Shown one piece after another: positions 1 through 9,321 of a stretch of 64,000 bases of DNA (position 1 is the first letter of the stretch; every line of letters starts with the position of its first letter). Location: positions 2,243,501 through 2,307,500 of the forward strand of contig CADCSX010000005.1 in NCBI GenBank assembly GCA_902805475.1, in the 5' to 3' direction. A model generated the notes under the pieces. That model saw only the letters and a list, made by a program, of their open reading frames with translations. It was not told the origin of the DNA and searched no databases. This DNA comes from Entonaema liquescens (Eukaryota > Ascomycota > Sordariomycetes > Xylariales > Xylariaceae). The position numbers and the translations under genes were made by a program.

Positions 1-1495
1 AATCCAGAACTTCTCCAAACGGCTGGACTAGAATGTCTAGCAACAGCTCGTAACTAGGCCAAGATACTGCTGTCAATCTGATAAGCTCAAGACCATAAAC
101 AGTATAACCCATCTCGCAGTCGAAGCACACAGCTCGGTCAGCGGGGACATTCGAATTAGGAGGAGTCTCGGCAAAGTTGAGCAGGCTCGCAAGCCGGTTG
201 GGATCTGTTGTCTTGAAGACGTGAGTAGGCGCTGTAGTACATCCACCTACGTCATCATCGACATTTTGGTGGCAGCAACGATATTTCTTCTGGCCCTTTG
301 ACAATTTTCCAGGCCCTCGTTCCGTAAAATAAACCTTGCCCGGATGATACGTGCAGGATCCATTAGATGTTAGGGCCCCATCTTCTCCCCTGCGGCCGGG
401 AAATACTTGAAACCGCCGTGTACATCTATCACACACCTCCACGTTACCAGAAGCCTCAACGCTTTCTTTAGCTTTTTCGATGTCTTCGGTTGACGGGATA
501 GAAGCGACATAGCCGTATTTCTCAAGGCCATTGAGAGGCCAAACTAGTCTATGCAAGAAATCGACCTCTTGAGACGGTGTTAAACCAGTAACGATAGGTT
601 CAGGTGCAGCTGGAGAATCCCCGCCGCCCTCGGGGTTATCATCTTTAGTAGCCAATATCCTTTCCTCCTTCCATTGGGTAACTTTCATGCGCTTATACGC
701 CATAATTCTGTTCCTGATAGCATTGCCATATATCTGGAATCGCTTGATTGCTAGCTCTTGCTCGTCATCGAGCGTCTTTACGATAAGCTCTTGGTCAGAA
801 AGAATCAGCTTCGATGCGCCTTTATCAGTATCCTTCTTTAGCTCGGTATTCAAGCGGACGTATTGCTCATGTAAAGCCTTAGCAAGTTTCAAGCGAGTGT
901 CGTGCTTAGCTGGTGATGACTTAAGGAGGCGAGGGTTTAGTGCTTCCGGTTTCTTGGGGTCCGATTTAGGTTTGGACAATTGTCCAGTAGTAGAAGATGT
1001 TAGAGTTTTGCGTGCCTGGGTAGGAACTGAGGAACTCTTTGATTCTTGAGTTTTGGGATAGCTACTGACTAGACCCTTGCCTTGCCTCCCGTCAACCTGG
1101 CTGGTTTCCCCGACTGATATATGACGCTTTCGGTCTGCGGTGAGTACAGGTTTGGTTATTTTACTAGTTGTCGGTTGATCTTGGAGAGACAAAGCTTCTT
1201 GGGGTGTCTTAACCTGGGACCGTACTAATGCAGATCTTCCGAGTGCTTTAGGTGGCTGCCCTATGATTTCTAGATCTGATGACGATGAATCGAAAGAATC
1301 CAATTTAATTCTCTTCCTTGGCGAGGCTTGATCCGAAGATGGTGTAGCGGTTGCATTGACAAGCGGCTGCTCTGAACTGTTGACAGTGGCAGCAATGTTG
1401 ACATCTTTGTTATGCTTAAATAAGCATTGAAAAGCATCACAATTATCACCCGCCGGGCAAGGCAAGTCCTTTAATGCCGCGAGAGACCCAGCCAT
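1..1495 (-). CDS. rex3: RNA exonuclease 3 (Rex3/REXO1 family), C-terminus beyond the window
   Basis: The minus strand is open without interruption from an ATG at 1495 to the left edge, giving 498 visible residues and no visible intron. Residues 13-28 form a CCCH zinc finger (C-x5-C-x4-C-x3-H: C13, C19, C24, H28). A low-complexity Ser/Lys-rich linker follows, then the conserved HRLVWPLNGLEKYGYV block and a Cys/His-rich stretch. Near the edge is the Exo I motif of DEDDh 3'-5' exonucleases, CFDCEMGYT, with metal-binding D459 and E461, followed by GLELIRLTAVSWP, which is characteristic of Rex3/REXO1 proteins. Known members trim 3' ends of RNase MRP RNA and other small RNAs in the nucleus. The Exo II and III motifs should lie outside the window. 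The gene is divergent from the lipase at 2591. Confidence 0.9.
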   Translation of the reverse strand, partial: MAGSLAALKDLPCPAGDNCDAFQCLFKHNKDVNIAATVNSSEQPLVNATATPSSDQASPRKRIKLDSFDSSSSDLEIIGQPPKALGRSALVRSQVKTPQEALSLQDQPTTSKITKPVLTADRKRHISVGETSQVDGRQGKGLVSSYPKTQESKSSSVPTQARKTLTSSTTGQLSKPKSDPKKPEALNPRLLKSSPAKHDTRLKLAKALHEQYVRLNTELKKDTDKGASKLILSDQELIVKTLDDEQELAIKRFQIYGNAIRNRIMAYKRMKVTQWKEERILATKDDNPEGGGDSPAAPEPIVTGLTPSQEVDFLHRLVWPLNGLEKYGYVASIPSTEDIEKAKESVEASGNVEVCDRCTRRFQVFPGRRGEDGALTSNGSCTYHPGKVYFTERGPGKLSKGQKKYRCCHQNVDDDVGGCTTAPTHVFKTTDPNRLASLLNFAETPPNSNVPADRAVCFDCEMGYTVYGLELIRLTAVSWPSYELLLDILVQPFGEVLD

Positions 1496-2590
1496 TGTCA
1501 AAATGAGGTAGAACTTTACACGATGAGGCGGCTAGATGAGCGGGCTGGAGAACGAAATGATGAGACGGTGAGACAAGACTATAAAGTGGGATGAATCAAG
1601 GTTGAAAATAAGAGTGTTGATTCCCGGAGTGGCTGAAACATGGAATCAACACCAGTTAGTCGTCACTTGCAGCTGTTCTCCCAAAGTCTCCCGAAATAAT
1701 CGATGCGTTAAACGCGAGAAACTTCCCAAGAGAACGAGACCCAGGACACGCGTACTAGGTTTAGAGAACTGATATTTCCGTCGCTCTTAAGAAGTGATAT
1801 TCGGGATTATCAATCCTAAAATTTCCAGTTCTACGTATCTAGCAGGTAGAATGCATGTATTATATTAAATTTTGAGAAGAATTGAAACTTGAATGTTGTC
1901 AATGGAATAATTAAATGTACCTAACGATGTACCTTAGTAGAACGTCGTTGCCTTTAAGGAAAACTGGAGCATATTATGTAAGGAAGCAGGGTCAATCAGA
2001 GCCAATAAAGCAATCATATTGAGGTTCCATGACTGGCAGCTACGAGTTAGGTACAAGTTACTTTAAGTATCTAGGTACCTTACGGAAGTACCTATCACTA
2101 TAAACTTTGTCCCAAAACCCGACAATTGCTTCTTTATTCCCTTTCGTTAGGTAGTCTTTACTATATGTAGTACCTGACTATGGGAACCTATCCCGTTTCT
2201 CCTGTGCTATAATCCTTAAAATTAGGATCTAACCTGATGGGAGCTTACTATATCATTTGCGCTTCTATATCAGGTACCTACGCCGTTACGTCAGCCTGCT
2301 CATCCTACAGCAACGCGTTCCAGCACTAAGCCCTGCGTGATTGCAACTATATTAGGTCCCCTGAGTGCCCAGACACGCATATATATGTTGTCTAGACCAA
2401 ACAAATTCACGGCCGGAATTAAGGACATACGGACTGCGGACAGTCTCATCTGACCGAACGTGTTCCTGGCTTAATCATTAACCTAGTTTCTTTACGACGA
2501 AATCCTTAAATTTTTTGAAACCTTACAGATATTTTCTTTATATAATCGTTTCATACACAACTTCTTAGACCATATATAGGTATATTCAAT
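1496..2590. other. Divergent intergenic region, rex3 / lipase
   Basis: About 1.1 kb with no supportable gene. It must hold both promoters. From about 1,800 it is AT-rich, with several variants of a GGTACC/TACCTA-type motif (around 2046-2095 and 2270-2282) that recurs in other spacers of this window. Confidence 0.6.
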
Positions 2591-4101
2591 ATGGAATTTA
2601 CTGGCGGTAGTTTAGAAGCAGATCACCTCTGCGTACTTGTTCATGGGGTAAGTCGATATCACCGGATCCCTGCCACTCTCTTTCGTGCACTATGTAGTAC
2701 GATACGATAAGCGCATTGTTGTATGCATTTAATATGCACGTCATTATTGACAAATATATCCCGATATTCTAGCTCTGGGGCAACCCAAATCATATGAGAT
2801 CGGTCGCGAAAGCGCTGAGAGACACCTATCACGAAGACAAACTTTACCTTCTAGTCGCTCAACGGAATACTGGTAGCTTCACTTACGATGGCATTGAACT
2901 CGGCGGGGAGCGTGTATGCAACGAGATCGAAGAAGAGCTGGAAAAGATTAAAAACAAGGGTGGGAAAATAACCAAACTCAGCATTGTTGGATATTCCTTA
3001 GGAGGCCTCGTTGCCCGTTATGCTGTCGGGCTACTCGAGATGAGAGACGTGTTCCAGCAAGTCGAGCCGGTGGTACGTACGATATTCCTAGTCGTGTTAT
3101 AGGTATTACCCTTACTCTTACTCACCTCTACCGTCTAGAACTTCGTAACCTTCGCTTCGCCGCATCTCGGTGTTCGGTCTCCCTTAAAAGGGTGGCTTAA
3201 CAATGTTTGGAACGTCTTGGGCGCACGTATACTGTGCATGTCGGGAAGACAATTGTTCTTAATTGACAACTTCCGTGACACCGGTCGACCATTACTCCAG
3301 GTGCTTGCCGATCCCGAATCAGTCTTTATATCAGGGTTAAAGAGATTTAAGCGTCGAACACTCTATGCGAATGTGGTTAACGATCGAAGCGCGGTCTATT
3401 ATACTACATGCATAGCTAAGACCGACCCTTATACAGACCTAAGTAAAGTTAAAGCCAACTTCGTTGAGGGCTACGAAGACATCATCTTAGACCCCCTCCA
3501 TCCCGTTGCGCCCATGGTTTCTAAGAGCGGCGGTAAAACGATGGCTGATATCGTTGCCGAGAGCCCAGGTAGCCTGCGGACGACCCTATTTATTTCTGCG
3601 CTGGTTGTTTTTCTCCCGGTTGGCATTGTCGCATTAATAGTCAACTCGATTATACAAACGTTCCGTAGCTCAAAGCGCATCCAGCTACACGAATCAGGAC
3701 TCGCAGGCGTCCAAGTTAAGGACTACCGAAGTCCAATTTGGATCAAGGACATCCGCGGTACCGTGGAAGATGTTTATGAAAGCCTCAATAACCTACAGGG
3801 AGAGTCGTATCTAGGGGCATCGGACGACGAGCGCGATGATGGACAACTCAACAAGGCCGAGACAAAGATCTTAGCCTTGGAACGGAAAAAATCACATCCA
3901 CAGTTCCCAACTCTGGCTCTAGCACCTTCTCAGTTCTTGATGATCGATGAACTGGATAAGGTTGGCTGGCGCAAATATCCCGTGTGGATCCACCAAGACC
4001 GACACAGTCATGCTGCTATCATTGTGCGATCCGACACCCCACGATTTAAGGAAGGTCTTGTTGTACTTCGACATTGGCTTAGCGGTGAATTTCTGATCTA
4101 A
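2591..4101 (+). CDS. DUF676 family serine esterase/lipase (yeast Lpl1-like)
   Basis: Three exons (2591-2647, 2773-3072, 3139-4101) give 439 aa; both introns are phase 0 with GTAAGT and GTACGT donors. The first exon ends in VLVHG and continues as LWGNPNHM, the oxyanion-hole region of DUF676 lipases. The nucleophile elbow is GYSLGG with S94. The acid and His parts of the triad probably lie in VVNDRSAVYY and near the C-terminus in HSHAAIIVR. A hydrophobic segment at about residues 267-291 suggests membrane or lipid-droplet attachment. Yeast relatives (Lpl1/YOR059C, YDL109C) are lipid-droplet or membrane phospholipases; substrate here is inferred. The start is the only ATG that joins in frame to the HG motif. 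The lipase assignment is firm, the exact orthology less so. Confidence 0.9.
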
Positions 4102-4568
4102 TTGGTAGTTGACAATATGTTCAAATACATAGACTACTGGGTTGGCTAAAGGCGTTTGGTGAAGACAGGAGTTATGGAGGAATGTTACATTAGAATAGAG
4201 TTTCAGCGGGTACACATGAAGCATTATGTTGATTTCTTGGATAGATAATATAGGATTCTTAACTTAGCCTATCGGCTCAGGAAGCCGTAATTAATATTCC
4301 TATGTATGTATTCCCAGTGTGGTAGTTACAGGAGTGTACAGAGACGAGAATTCTCTAAAAACTAAGTTTTTAGAGAGCGGTCCCCAGGGCATATCTCGAA
4401 GAGGGTTGTACCTTCGATGCCTAGGTTCTTCCTTGCAATTGAATTGCCTGCAGTCGTAGGCACAGCAATGCCTCAAATACCAACCCAGAGAGACAATATA
4501 CGTTAATACTCCCCACGGATCTATTGCCAAACCCAAATTTCTTACTTTGTCGTGATGTTGGTCCCCAC
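4102..4568. other. Convergent 3' intergenic region, lipase / prx1
   Basis: Contains no gene. It carries the 3' ends of two converging transcripts and, about 250 bp past the lipase stop, a perfect 12-bp inverted repeat that is listed separately. Confidence 0.6.
4352..4376. repeat. Perfect 12-bp inverted repeat with a 1-nt loop
   Basis: TCTCTAAAAACT (4352-4363) is followed by one A and then by its exact reverse complement AGTTTTTAGAGA (4365-4376). It sits between the converging lipase and prx1 genes. The dyad is read directly; a terminator, cruciform or protein-binding role is only inference. It is too short to be a transposon terminus pair on its own. Confidence 0.8.
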
Positions 4569-5372
4569 TCAGATCCTAGTGTATCGCAAGTATGGCTTGA
4601 CCTCCCTCACATCACCAAACTTCTTCTTAGCGTCTTCGGTGCTCACGCTAGGTGGCACAATGACGTCGTCGTCAAGGTGCCAGTCGACGGGTGTCGTAAC
4701 GCCCTTCTTGTCGCCAGTCTGCAGCGAGTCAATGACGCGCAGGACCTCAGCGGTGTTACGACCCGTGCTAGCGGGATACATCATAGTGAGTCTAATCTTC
4801 TTCTGAGGGTCAATGATGAACACGGAGCGAATCGTAAAGGCAATGCCCTTCTCATCGATATTGCTCAGATCCTGGGCATCTACCATATCGTACAGGAATG
4901 CGACGCGGCGGTCGGCATCAGCGATAATGGGAAACTTGAGGTTCGTGGAGGACAACTCGTTGATGTCGTCGATCCAGCGCTCGTGCGATGACAGGTCATT
5001 GGCACTCAGGCCGATCATCTTGACGCCACGGCGTTCGAACTCAGGGGCAAGCCGGGCGAAGGCGCCAAGCTCAGTCGTACATACTGGCGTGAAATCGGCT
5101 GGGTGTGAAAATAAGACGGCCCAGGAACCGCCAAGCCATTGGTGGAAGTCAATGTCTCCATGTGTTGTTTTGGCTTGGAAGTTGGGTGCCTCGCTACCGA
5201 GTCGTAAACGAGGCTGCTCCGACGGGATAGAAGATGAGGCTAAGAAACGGCGTGAAACCGGTCGTTGAGCCCAAGTCTTGAGAGCAACTGGAGAGGTCGT
5301 AGCTTTGGGGAAAGCTAGTCGTGGAGTTTGCGAAACAGCGCGGAATGCGCTACGGGCTAGGAAGGTTGCCAT
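4569..5372 (-). CDS. prx1: Mitochondrial 1-Cys peroxiredoxin (Prx1/Prx6 type)
   Basis: A single exon encodes 267 aa. An Arg/Ser-rich, acid-free N-terminus of about 50 residues looks like a mitochondrial targeting sequence. The AhpC/TSA fold starts at about residue 55. The peroxidatic site is PADFTPVCTT with C98 and T95. C98 is the only cysteine visible in the protein, which fits a 1-Cys enzyme. The C-terminal 1-Cys domain is seen in DWHLDDDVIVPP and the terminal KPYLRYT motif. Family members reduce hydrogen peroxide and organic peroxides in the matrix using glutathione or thioredoxin systems. The gene is transcribed divergently from the DNA glycosylase at 5868 and is intronless. Confidence 0.95.
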   Translation of the reverse strand: MATFLARSAFRAVSQTPRLAFPKATTSPVALKTWAQRPVSRRFLASSSIPSEQPRLRLGSEAPNFQAKTTHGDIDFHQWLGGSWAVLFSHPADFTPVCTTELGAFARLAPEFERRGVKMIGLSANDLSSHERWIDDINELSSTNLKFPIIADADRRVAFLYDMVDAQDLSNIDEKGIAFTIRSVFIIDPQKKIRLTMMYPASTGRNTAEVLRVIDSLQTGDKKGVTTPVDWHLDDDVIVPPSVSTEDAKKKFGDVREVKPYLRYTRI

Positions 5373-5867
5373 AATTCCAATGAATAGTTCAGTGGTAACT
5401 GACTCATTTATTGTAGGAGATAAGTGAGGGGTGCTTGTTGGTAAGTGTCAAGTAAGGTAAAGTGTAAAGTATATCCATAATTAAATTTCAAATTTCTCGA
5501 TCATAAATATGTCTTGATGACTTAATGCAAAGAAGAGGTAATTGCCATTGCGCAATGGAGGGGCAGCGGGGGCATCGGGTCTTCAAGTTAATGTGGACCT
5601 AGCCTTTGCCTGATATGAGCTAGCGTCAAGCTGAAATGCAGGGACCATCCTGCGAGCCGGTAGAGCTACCGAATCTCTTTGCAGGAATTACATGTACAAC
5701 GCCCTGAGCAACCCTGAATTCAATATGCAACAATCTAGGACCCACCTGGTACATACATAACATATCGAAGGGTATAATCCAAATCTCACTGAGGACAAGA
5801 GGCTAACAATTAACGGTATGGGAATCAATCGACTATATCGAGTCACCTCCTTGATATCTCTATCACA
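5373..5867. promoter_or_regulatory. 495-bp divergent promoter region, prx1 / ntg1
   Basis: This is the only sequence between the two start codons, so it must carry both promoters. It contains a small imperfect hairpin (CGGTAG-AG-CTACCG near 5658-5671). I saw no unambiguous Yap1-type element by eye. Shared regulation is inferred from arrangement and function, not shown. Confidence 0.5.
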
Positions 5868-7160
5868 ATGCCTCCTCGGCCGGTAGTATCGCCACCGCGA
5901 CGGATTACAAGATCCTCTCTCGCGCGTTTTAGGTTCGGCGACAGCAGCTCTGGCAGCAAGGAAAACTCGAATCCTCCTCCCGCCGACATCGAAGATATAG
6001 TCCCAGACACAGCATCCATCCGGAAGCGGAAGCGAACTACTACTATCCTCGATGTCTCGTCAACCTCGCCGCGACGCACGGTTAAGAAGGAAGAAGAAAT
6101 CGAGACAAAAGTGACAGCACCCCCAGCAAGTAGACGCCAGCGAAAGCCGGCCCGGAAGACCGTTGATACGGATACCGGGGAAGCAACGGTCAGCGCGCCC
6201 TCAGATTGGGAAGAGATGTATGATGCTGTCAAGGCGATGCGGTCCCCAGGGGGTGTAGCGGCCAATGCGGCCGTCGATACGATGGGATGTGAGCGACTCG
6301 CAGATACTACAACCAGCCCACGGGATCAACGGTTCCAAACCCTAATCGCACTGATGCTGTCGTCGCAGACCAAGGATACAACCAACGCTATCGCCATGAA
6401 GCGACTGCAAACCGAGCTTCCGCCGCATACGCCTGGCGCTCCTCCGGGCCTCAATCTCGAGAACGTGCTCGCAGTAGACGCGGACCTTCTCAACAAATTA
6501 ATATGGGCCGTCGGCTTCCATAATAACAAGACTAAATATATAAAACAGGCTGCTCTGATTCTTCGTGATCAGTGGGACGGCGATATACCGAATACGATTG
6601 AGGGTTTAGTCGCACTACCAGGCGTCGGCCCGAAGATGGGATATCTCTGCCTGTCCGCTGCGTGGGATCGCACCGAGGGTATCGGTGTCGACGTCCACGT
6701 ACATCGTATCACGAACCTGTGGGGATGGCATACAACCAAGAACCCCGAGGAAACGCGACTTGCACTGCAGAGCTGGTTGCCTCGCGATCGTTGGCGCGAG
6801 ATAAACTGGTTGCTTGTTGGGTTTGGGCAAACTGTCTGTCTACCAGTTGGAAGGCGGTGTGGTGACTGCGACTTGGGTCTACGCGGCCTGTGTAAAGCCG
6901 CTGAGAGGAAGAAAGTTCTTGAAGGGAGGAAGATACGAGAAAGTACCCAAATCAAGAAGCTTGAGGACAATGGATCTGCGGTCAAAATTGAGGAGCTGAA
7001 GGAAGAGGAAGTCATCGAGAGGAACGTCATTGTAAATGAGACTGTGAAGGATGAAGAGAAGGAATTAGTAACTACAGATCAGCTCAAAGCCAGCCCGGAA
7101 CCCAGTCCGAAACAAAGAGAGAATGTACCAAAACGGCAACGCAAGTCGAACAGAGCATAG
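5868..7160 (+). CDS. ntg1: Endonuclease III-like DNA glycosylase/AP lyase (Ntg1/Nth1)
   Basis: A single exon encodes 430 aa. The core spans residues 115-345. ALMLSSQTKD is the conserved N-terminal core helix. The helix-hairpin-helix LPGVGPKMG carries catalytic K256, and GIGVDVHVHRI carries catalytic D275. A [4Fe-4S] ligand set follows: C324, C331, C334, C342. Its last spacing is x7, longer than the x5 of bacterial and human enzymes. Residues 1-110 are basic and low-complexity, with a KRKR nuclear-localisation candidate; the first 23 residues are rich in Arg and lack acids, so mitochondrial import is also possible. The C-terminal 80 residues are charged and family-variable. The enzyme removes oxidised pyrimidines and nicks abasic sites in base excision repair. 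Confidence 0.93.
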   Translation: MPPRPVVSPPRRITRSSLARFRFGDSSSGSKENSNPPPADIEDIVPDTASIRKRKRTTTILDVSSTSPRRTVKKEEEIETKVTAPPASRRQRKPARKTVDTDTGEATVSAPSDWEEMYDAVKAMRSPGGVAANAAVDTMGCERLADTTTSPRDQRFQTLIALMLSSQTKDTTNAIAMKRLQTELPPHTPGAPPGLNLENVLAVDADLLNKLIWAVGFHNNKTKYIKQAALILRDQWDGDIPNTIEGLVALPGVGPKMGYLCLSAAWDRTEGIGVDVHVHRITNLWGWHTTKNPEETRLALQSWLPRDRWREINWLLVGFGQTVCLPVGRRCGDCDLGLRGLCKAAERKKVLEGRKIRESTQIKKLEDNGSAVKIEELKEEEVIERNVIVNETVKDEEKELVTTDQLKASPEPSPKQRENVPKRQRKSNRA

Positions 7161-7510
7161 CACATGGAAATATTGTATAAGTCGATCAGAATGTAGGATA
7201 TCACGAGGCACGCGGAGTAAATGTAATTTGTGGGTGGAAATCAATGTTCGTCGAAGAGGTCTTAACTCCATGTAGGAGATGGCCTCATAATTGCTTAATC
7301 ATGTATGTACAATATCGTCGAAATCTGGAAAATAGCCTTCATCATCGTGAGGCCCTCGTGGATTCATACAAGCCGACCCCTCAAAAAATAAAAAATAAAA
7401 ACTCGAAAGTCAACTCGGGGGAGTCCGACTTGTTCCGCCTGCGCCGTCGCAGGCCTAATAATGAAATACAAACTGCCCTAAGCCAATGCCCGGACGCCAT
7501 GCTCGTAGAA

Positions 7511-7545
<35 letters not shown>

Positions 7546-7762
7546 AAATAGATGCAACACCCAAGCCACCAAGCCCCAACCGCAGGGCCGCTCTCTTTAT
7601 CGGGTGCAGGTGACAGGTGTCGTCATGGTGGTAGAAGAATAAGGTTTGGCGGCGGAAGCGAAGATGGGGCCACGGACTCGCGGTCGGACTCCCGGGAGGG
7701 AACGACGGCGTTGTCGTCGTCTAGCAGTTACGCCAGACGACCGGGGAGCGGCGGACCGGTTC
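7161..7762. other. Convergent 3' intergenic region, ntg1 / AN1 gene
   Basis: No gene is supported. Open frames here come from a trinucleotide repeat (7512-7545) or from reading into the AN1 gene. The tract serves as the 3' flank of two converging genes. Confidence 0.6.
7512..7545. repeat. (AGT)n trinucleotide microsatellite, about 11 units
   Basis: An uninterrupted AGT/TAG run, visible directly. It reads as poly-Tyr or stop codons on alternate strands and explains a spurious Tyr-rich open frame on the minus strand. Confidence 0.95.
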
Positions 7763-8208
7763 TTATACACCGCGGATGACCTGCGTGCGCTCGGCCTCGA
7801 GCTGTGCGGCATTCCGCTCGTGCGATTGCTTCTTGCACTGGAATAGTCACGGGGAGTTAGCACACCTGAACGGGAACGGGAACATGAACTACCACCACCA
7901 CTACCACTACTGCGCTCCTTCTCTTTCTCCTTCTCGAGAAGACCGGAGTCTTCGAGATACTCGGCTACCCCGACGAGCCACCACTCTGTGGCCCAGTCGT
8001 CGGAGCTAAAGCCGGAGCCGGAGCTGGAGCTGGAGTCTGTTGAGGGAGTTGGGCTCATGCTTACGTCTTCTAATCCGCTGCACTTGTGATCCTCCAGTAA
8101 CCGGTGCTTCGCGCAGAAGTGTCCGTCGCAGAAACCGCAGTCGCCGACGATTCGTTGGGCGGCGGACTTGCATTCCTTGAAGGTGCAGCGGGGCTTCGTG
8201 GGCGCCAT
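7763..8208 (-). CDS. AN1-type zinc finger protein, 72 aa, two exons
   Basis: Exon 1 (8208-8065) encodes 48 residues with the AN1 finger: C8, C13, C24, C27, C32, H35, H41, C43, including CGFCDGHFCAKHR. It is followed by SGLED, where a GTAAGC donor begins a 227-nt phase-0 intron (8064-7838) ending in TTCCAG. Exon 2 (7837-7763) adds CKKQSHERNAAQLEAERTQV and a short tail, a helix usual in fungal AN1 proteins. Total 72 aa. Related small AN1 proteins bind proteasome, ubiquitin or Cdc48 components or act in stress responses; the exact role is unknown. A continuous 203-aa frame also runs through the intron, but it loses the conserved second exon and is low-complexity, so the spliced form is preferred. 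Confidence 0.88.
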
Positions 8209-8573
8209 ATTGGGTGATTCTTTTTTTTGGTTGTTGGTGAAGGTAGCGGTGATGATGATGATGGTGATAAAATGATTTGTCTAATCTAGGACCGGCACGA
8301 GATGTAAAAAGATCCTTCGAGGGTTCTTGTTATTTTCCTCGTCTTTGTTTGTTGGGTGCTTGGTGATCAGCGGGTTGCCGAGTTGGGAATAGATGGAATG
8401 AGAGAACCAAGGAGGGAAGAATGGCTCAAGAACCAGGGCTAATCGGTCGAATGTCAGAAAAGATGATCCCTTTTAAATAAAAACAACGCGGATGATGGCA
8501 AATCTGGTGGAGAAGACGCCTTGACCAGGCGAAAAGGAGGAAACGATAAATAGAGGCTGAATTGGATAGGTTC

Positions 8574-8600
8574 GCATGTATCGCATGTATCGCATGTACA
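8574..8600. repeat. Tandem 9-mer repeat (CGCATGTAT)x3
   Basis: Three near-identical copies of a CGCATGTA(T/C) unit lie head to tail. A comparable GTGTGAT repeat lies about 180 bp further on (8774-8800). Both are simple repeats seen directly. Confidence 0.8.
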
Positions 8601-9232
8601 CGAAAGTGTGTGATGTGTATGTATTTGTGTATTACAGGTGAATGAACCTCGGGCCGTGATGGATCACTTACAGTGTCGGGCTCAGATCGTAAAAGCTTGG
8701 CACCTATCAGAAGAGGGACCCTTGATTGGTATTTTCCGAGTGATTAGGTGGTTGTGATAAAAGTGAAGTTGTAGAGATGTGTGATGTGTGATGTGTGATA
8801 CGGATATTAAATGTAGGAAGAGGAGGAAAGACGAAGATAATGAGGATGAGGATGATGATATCAAGGGAGTATATGGAAGTTTCTTACAGGAAACAGGTAC
8901 CCTTTTTTCCTAGATACAACTATTACAGTTACGAGTGAATGACTCCTTACTTGTGGCGGCGAGAATGGAACCGTTTGGAATGAGCTAGTGAAGTGGAAAG
9001 ACGAAAAGGATGGACGAAAAGGATGAGGCGAACGGATTCCTTGTTGGATTTGCGATCGTCAGTTTGCCTGGTCATAAGCCAACGAACCAGGGACTCCAGT
9101 CACTAGCGGTAGGTATCAGTTCTGATGACGACTATTCCGCGCAAGGCTCCGAAAGCGGGAGGCAAGCCGATTAGGTATAAAATCTAACAGTCTAAGTGGG
9201 ATATGCCGTAGGGATGCACGTATTAGCGAAAT

Positions 9233-9321
9233 ACCGGGGACAGGGGGGAGTTCTTTTACGGACAAGGGGACAAGGACAAGGAGACAAGAAGACAAGGACC
9301 GGGGGCCGGGGGGGGGGGGAT
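9233..9321 (+). repeat. G-rich polypurine tract with G-quadruplex potential
   Basis: Nearly 90 bases are dominated by GGGG, GGACAAGG and GAGACAAG units and end in a run of ten or more G. At least four separate G-tracts of three or more occur on the plus strand, which meets the minimal pattern for an intramolecular G-quadruplex. The function is unknown. Confidence 0.7.

Noticed and set aside
7381..7572. Minus-strand frame with a long Tyr run
   Set aside because: Created by the AGT microsatellite; no conserved sequence around it.
7597..8208. 203-aa uninterrupted frame as the AN1 gene model
   Set aside because: It runs through a clear GTAAGC...TTCCAG intron and loses the conserved CKKQSHERNAAQLEAERTQV exon; its tail is low-complexity.
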